From Diplonema papillatum (taxonomy: Eukaryota > Euglenozoa > Diplonemea > Diplonemida > Diplonemidae), in contig JAPJBO010000234.1 in NCBI GenBank assembly GCA_030068145.1, positions 186,001 through 250,000 on the forward strand: DNA of 64,000 nucleotides. Direction: 5' to 3'. Below the pieces are notes generated by a model that was not told the DNA's origin, did no database searches, and saw nothing but the letters and a program-made list of their open reading frames with translations. Shown here one piece after another: positions 60,965 through 64,000 of the stretch. The translations under genes were made by a program, and so were the position numbers. Each line of letters starts with the position of its first letter. The stretch's first letter is position 1.

Positions 60965-61170
60965 CCTGTTGAACCAGAACCTGGGACACCCCCCAAAACT
61001 GGTCCTGGGTCCCAGGTTTTACCCGGTTCGGCATTTTTTTCGCTAGTGCGCACAAACAAAAGAAAGCGCCGTACTAATTTTCCCCCCCCGGGTTTTACGT
61101 ACTTTGCAGAATATCGCGACCCTGGTGCCGCTGTCATAGGATAGGCTGCAGGACCACTGATGCAGGTCAC
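60965..61170. repeat. Hairpin-bounded dispersed repeat, copy 3 (partial)
   Basis: gttgaaccagaacctgggac, accccccaaaactggtcctg, ggtcccaggttttacccggt, tcggcattttttt is the first hairpin with a shorter stem. The middle (cagaatatcgcgaccctggt, gccgctgtcataggata) follows, and the second hairpin is missing. Related to 8500-9230 and 18205-18500. Confidence 0.6.
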
Positions 61171-62265
61171 TCCCTCCTTGAGCGACCAGAGCTCGATTAC
61201 GCGGAGATGCAGATTATCGCCACAGATTCTTTGCACTCTAACTAAAACGAATACGCGGCGATTTACACTCGAGTGCGCTCAATTTTTCGCTCGATTACAC
61301 TCCACTAGACTCCACCGGACGGCCGTGCCGAGAAGTATTACAGTGTCACTGCGGGAATGCTGCTGCGCAGTCGTCAAGCCACCCAAGAACCAGGTGGTTA
61401 GGGGGGGGGTGTTGTTGGACGGGAAGAAACCCCACCCTCTCTTCCCCCTGTGACCTTGTCCAGACAAGCTTATTTCCGTTAGTCCCCTAAGTCCCGTAAG
61501 TCCCCCAGACGGGTATTTTCATCTCGCCCAAGTTGTTCATCTTGCGAAGAAGAGGACGGAGCCCCGCGCCAGCACCGAAGATAGCGAAGCGAGAGAGCAT
61601 GGTGCTGGTGCTCCCGGAAGCGGCAGAGGACGGGGGGGAATCCGCATCATCGGCATCGAGTGCGAAGGTCAGAAAGACAGCACCGACGCGTTCACAACGA
61701 AGCCGGAATCCAAACGGCGGAAATGGAGACCCATCGAATAATGAGCGGGCAGACGGCTGACTGAAGACAACACGGCCATCGCCTAAGCGCTGTAAAGAAG
61801 CAGGAAGATATCGACGCGCAACCGATGAATCTGGACGAGCCTAGTCGAAGGAGAAGCGAAGCACCAAGCGCGTGAGCGCGACGATCGAGAGACCATCGGT
61901 GGTTTTTTCCAGGGCAAGGCACCAGAGCACTGTATCTGCTACTACACTGATGAGAACCTATGAGAACCGCATTGTGCAGTCCACTTGCTCTCAGTGGTCA
62001 CTTTCACTTGTGACCACGGGTAGATAAGATCATCGGTGCCCTCCTACCGCAGCTATTGAAAAGGTGAGAACCCGCTTCGCATGGCTCACTTCTGTACCCT
62101 CAGCTAGCCAGTGTTTCCCAGCCAGAACGTCGACCGCTGTGCCTGCTGGCGCAGGCAATCTCGTGAACCCCTCGAATCTTCGGTGCGGAACGCACCCGCG
62201 CCCGCCGGTCCGCTTCCTGCAAGAGACGCTGCGGCGTTCAAGAATTGGTGCAGCAGAGAGCGGCG
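61171..62265. other. Intergenic, no gene firmly recognised
   Basis: 61390-61530 is related to 33368-33500 (gttgttggacgggaagaaac, tttcatctcgccc). A short plus-strand frame from ATG 61600 (MVLVLPEAAEDGGESASSAS) to 61760 has Ser/Ala-rich composition like a disordered protein piece, too short to call. Confidence 0.35.
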
Positions 62266-62269
62266 AAGA

Positions 62270-62400
62270 CCACGAAACGGGGCCTGCCGAACGACAAACC
62301 TGCTTCTCCTTTGACGGAGTCTGACTCCTCACGCAGTCAAGGTCAACGGGGCCTGCCGAACGACAGATCTGCTTCTCCTTTGACGGAGGTCTCCTGGCGC
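62270..62400. repeat. ~72-bp direct repeat, two units
   Basis: acggggcctgccgaacgaca, (a/g)a(c/t)ctgcttctcctttgacgg occurs at 62277 and 62348. Confidence 0.8.
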
Positions 62401-62589
62401 AGCCAAAACCGCCCTCGGTTCGCCTTCTCGAGGGAATGCGCCAACCGCAAGCGGATCGAAGCGCCTAGGATATTATGCAGCACTTCTTGGTTTCGCTCGG
62501 GCTATCGGACCCTGGGAAGTTGTGAGAGCGGCTGATCGGCGACATCACATTCGGCGACTGGTGCTGTGGTGTTTTTGGTGGTCATCTCC

Positions 62590-63010
62590 ACACACAACGC
62601 ACTAGTTATGGGGTTTCACTAGTTATTAACTAGCTCAATGACTAGTGAAATTTATAGCTTGCTCGGACATAACTAGCAACTAGCACATAACTAGCAGTGC
62701 TAGTTATATATCTAGCTCGAGCTGGGTCAAGTACAAATCCTCCTTGGTGGGTGCGGGCATTTTGCGTTTCCTTTTTTGTTTGTGCGCACGAGCGGAACTC
62801 ACCTGCTTTGGTAAGTTTCATGTAGTACGCTGCCAACTACTAATTTCTAGTACCAACAATGCGTTGTTAACACAAAAAACTCCACCAGAGAAATTTCCAC
62901 CAATAGTTTCCGTTGTAGAAAGCTTCCACCAACAATATCCCACGAAAGAAATTTCCGCAAGTAGTTTCCGCCACGAGAAAGTTTCCATCAGGTTTCTGTC
63001 GTGAGAGAAC
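62590..63010. repeat. actagt palindromes and short tandem repeats
   Basis: tttcactagt (62616-62625) and actagtgaaa (62641-62650) form a 10-bp stem. Further ctagttat/ataactag inverted motifs continue to 62712. 62895-63010 has diverged ~28-bp units with gaaatttccaccaatagttt. No gene is visible. Confidence 0.6.
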
Positions 63011-63079
63011 TATCCATCAATAGGTAGCAGCAGCACTGCTGGCGTGCACAGAGCGCTGCTCAGGGTAGTTGAAGGCCTG

Positions 63080-63763
63080 TCAGTAGTCCCGAGGGACGGA
63101 AGCTGAGACCAGCGTAGGAAGGAGAGGGCACACCATTTTGTCGTCGTCCATCAGCTTGAGCTCGTCGTAGTTGTCCGGCACGATGCGGCGGAGGCGGGCC
63201 TGGAAGTCCTGCAGCAGGAACGAGACGTCGGTCGCCGTAGGGTGCGCCAGGCAGACCGAGGTCACGATGGTCTCCATCCACTTCCGCAGGTACGCCAGGT
63301 GCTCCTCTCTAGCGTCCGCCGGCTCCGGCGGTCCGCCGGTGTCCTTTTCGCACACCGCGATGCGGTGGCTGAACTCGCGCACCTGGTCCGCGAACTCCTT
63401 CCGCAGAGCCGCCAGCTCGCCCGTCAGCGCGTGGGCGGCTTGCGGCGCCGGCAGCGTGGCCGAAAGGCCGGCCGCTTGCCGCGGGTCTGCTCCGCCCTTC
63501 TCCGCGTTGTCGACCCCCGCGCTGTACTTCGCCGACGGCAGCTCCGGCGTTCCCGCGGAGCTTCTGCCCATCAGCGTGCACAGCGGGTTCTCCCGCGGCG
63601 TCGTCGGCTGGTTGAACTCCGACCCCGACTCCGACATGTCCAGTGCCGACAGGGGCCCTGTCAGCTGGCTGCAGTTCATGTCCTCGCCGGCCCGCCTCGG
63701 GCTCCCCGGCGGCAGGTTCTGGTACTCTATCGGCTCCTCCGGTCTCTTCTTGACGACGGTCAT
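63080..63763 (-). CDS. Uncharacterised coiled-coil protein
   Basis: The 227-residue protein starts at ATG 63763 (MTVVKKRPEEPIEYQNLPPG). The first ~100 residues are polar and Pro/Ser-rich. Residues about 110-140 (LTGELAALRKEFADQVREFS) form a predicted coiled coil. A helical C-terminal domain follows (LAYLRKWMETIVTSVCLAHP, TDVSFLLQDFQARLRRIVPD). Codon use is GC-rich like the other host genes, and the recurrent upstream element lies about 75 bp before the start, which supports a real gene. No family is recognised. Confidence 0.6.
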   Translation of the reverse strand: MTVVKKRPEEPIEYQNLPPGSPRRAGEDMNCSQLTGPLSALDMSESGSEFNQPTTPRENPLCTLMGRSSAGTPELPSAKYSAGVDNAEKGGADPRQAAGLSATLPAPQAAHALTGELAALRKEFADQVREFSHRIAVCEKDTGGPPEPADAREEHLAYLRKWMETIVTSVCLAHPTATDVSFLLQDFQARLRRIVPDNYDELKLMDDDKMVCPLLPTLVSASVPRDY

Positions 63764-63837
63764 TGTCCCCCACCCACCAAACCCTTGCTTGCTTGTTTAG
63801 CACAGCGCGCGCAGCGCCACTCTCCACACTGCTTTTA

Positions 63838-63960
63838 GCGTGGTTTAGAGGTTCGGTGTTTTTTCGGGTCTCCGTTGAGGCTGGGAGTCGGTTATGTAGG
63901 CATGATGATTACACACCTTTACTACGGCTAGCCAGGTTTTGCGAGGAAAATGGATAGTAC
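63838..63960 (-). promoter_or_regulatory. Recurrent gene-upstream element
   Basis: gcgtggtttagaggttcggt, gttttttcgggtctccgttg, aggctgggagtcgg and ctacggctagccaggtttt follow the order seen at 25420-25525 (gtggtttagaggttcggtgt...). It begins 75 bp before the ATG of the gene at 63080-63763. Confidence 0.45.
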
Positions 63961-64000
63961 TCAGTACGTTTCCAAAGAAGACCTTAGAAAATGTGCGTAC

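Overview
The window looks like nuclear DNA of a unicellular eukaryote. It holds a few GC-rich, apparently intronless genes of clearly eukaryotic type: an Msp1/ATAD1-like AAA ATPase, a NAA60-like N-acetyltransferase, a KEOPS Pcc1-like subunit, and a nucleotidyltransferase/PAP-like protein. They lie in long stretches of satellites, foldback repeats and decayed transposons. There are no operons and no ribosome-binding-site logic. The species cannot be read from the sequence. Intron-poor genes with long disordered tails would fit a protist such as a diplonemid/euglenozoan, but that is a guess.

Layout. 0-5 kb: decayed copies of a coiled-coil gene end, the AAA ATPase (minus strand), a 5' fragment of it, and a 177-bp satellite. 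6-8.4 kb: a Mutator-like element (MULE 1) whose long inverted ends carry 21-bp tandem repeats. 8.5-20 kb: hairpin-bounded repeats, a discoidin-type membrane protein, a foldback element and an inserted half copy, a secreted protein and a decayed copy of it. 20-26 kb: minisatellites, then a Cys-rich zinc-binding protein gene surrounded by its own 5' and 3' fragments. 26-36 kb: repeats, a TTAA-flanked piggyBac-like element, two tRNA-derived SINE copies (one at 20.3 kb), the Pcc1-like gene and a non-LTR reverse transcriptase tail. 36-39.3 kb: a partial duplicate of the NAA60-like gene followed by the full gene. 40.4-46.8 kb: MULE 2, inserted in a satellite and itself split by a Penelope-type retroelement. 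49.3-53 kb: the nucleotidyltransferase-like gene. 55.6-57.8 kb: a 93-bp satellite. 63 kb: a small uncharacterised gene.

The most notable object is the nested retroelement at 42.7-46.2 kb. Its reverse transcriptase continues in the same frame, past one TGA, into a complete-looking ubiquitin-specific protease (USP, peptidase C19) domain. The insert is bounded by a ~90-bp duplication of the MULE coding sequence and joined at a G homopolymer. A second C-tailed insert at 14.4-14.9 kb is also flanked by a long (~128 bp) duplication at a C run, so the window hints at a retroposition mechanism that uses G/C runs.

Two further themes recur. Nearly every host gene has partial copies of its 5' or 3' end next to it. 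A diverged ~60-190 bp element also lies about 10-130 bp upstream of the start codon of several unrelated genes and gene fragments on the minus strand, and could be a promoter or a capture vehicle.
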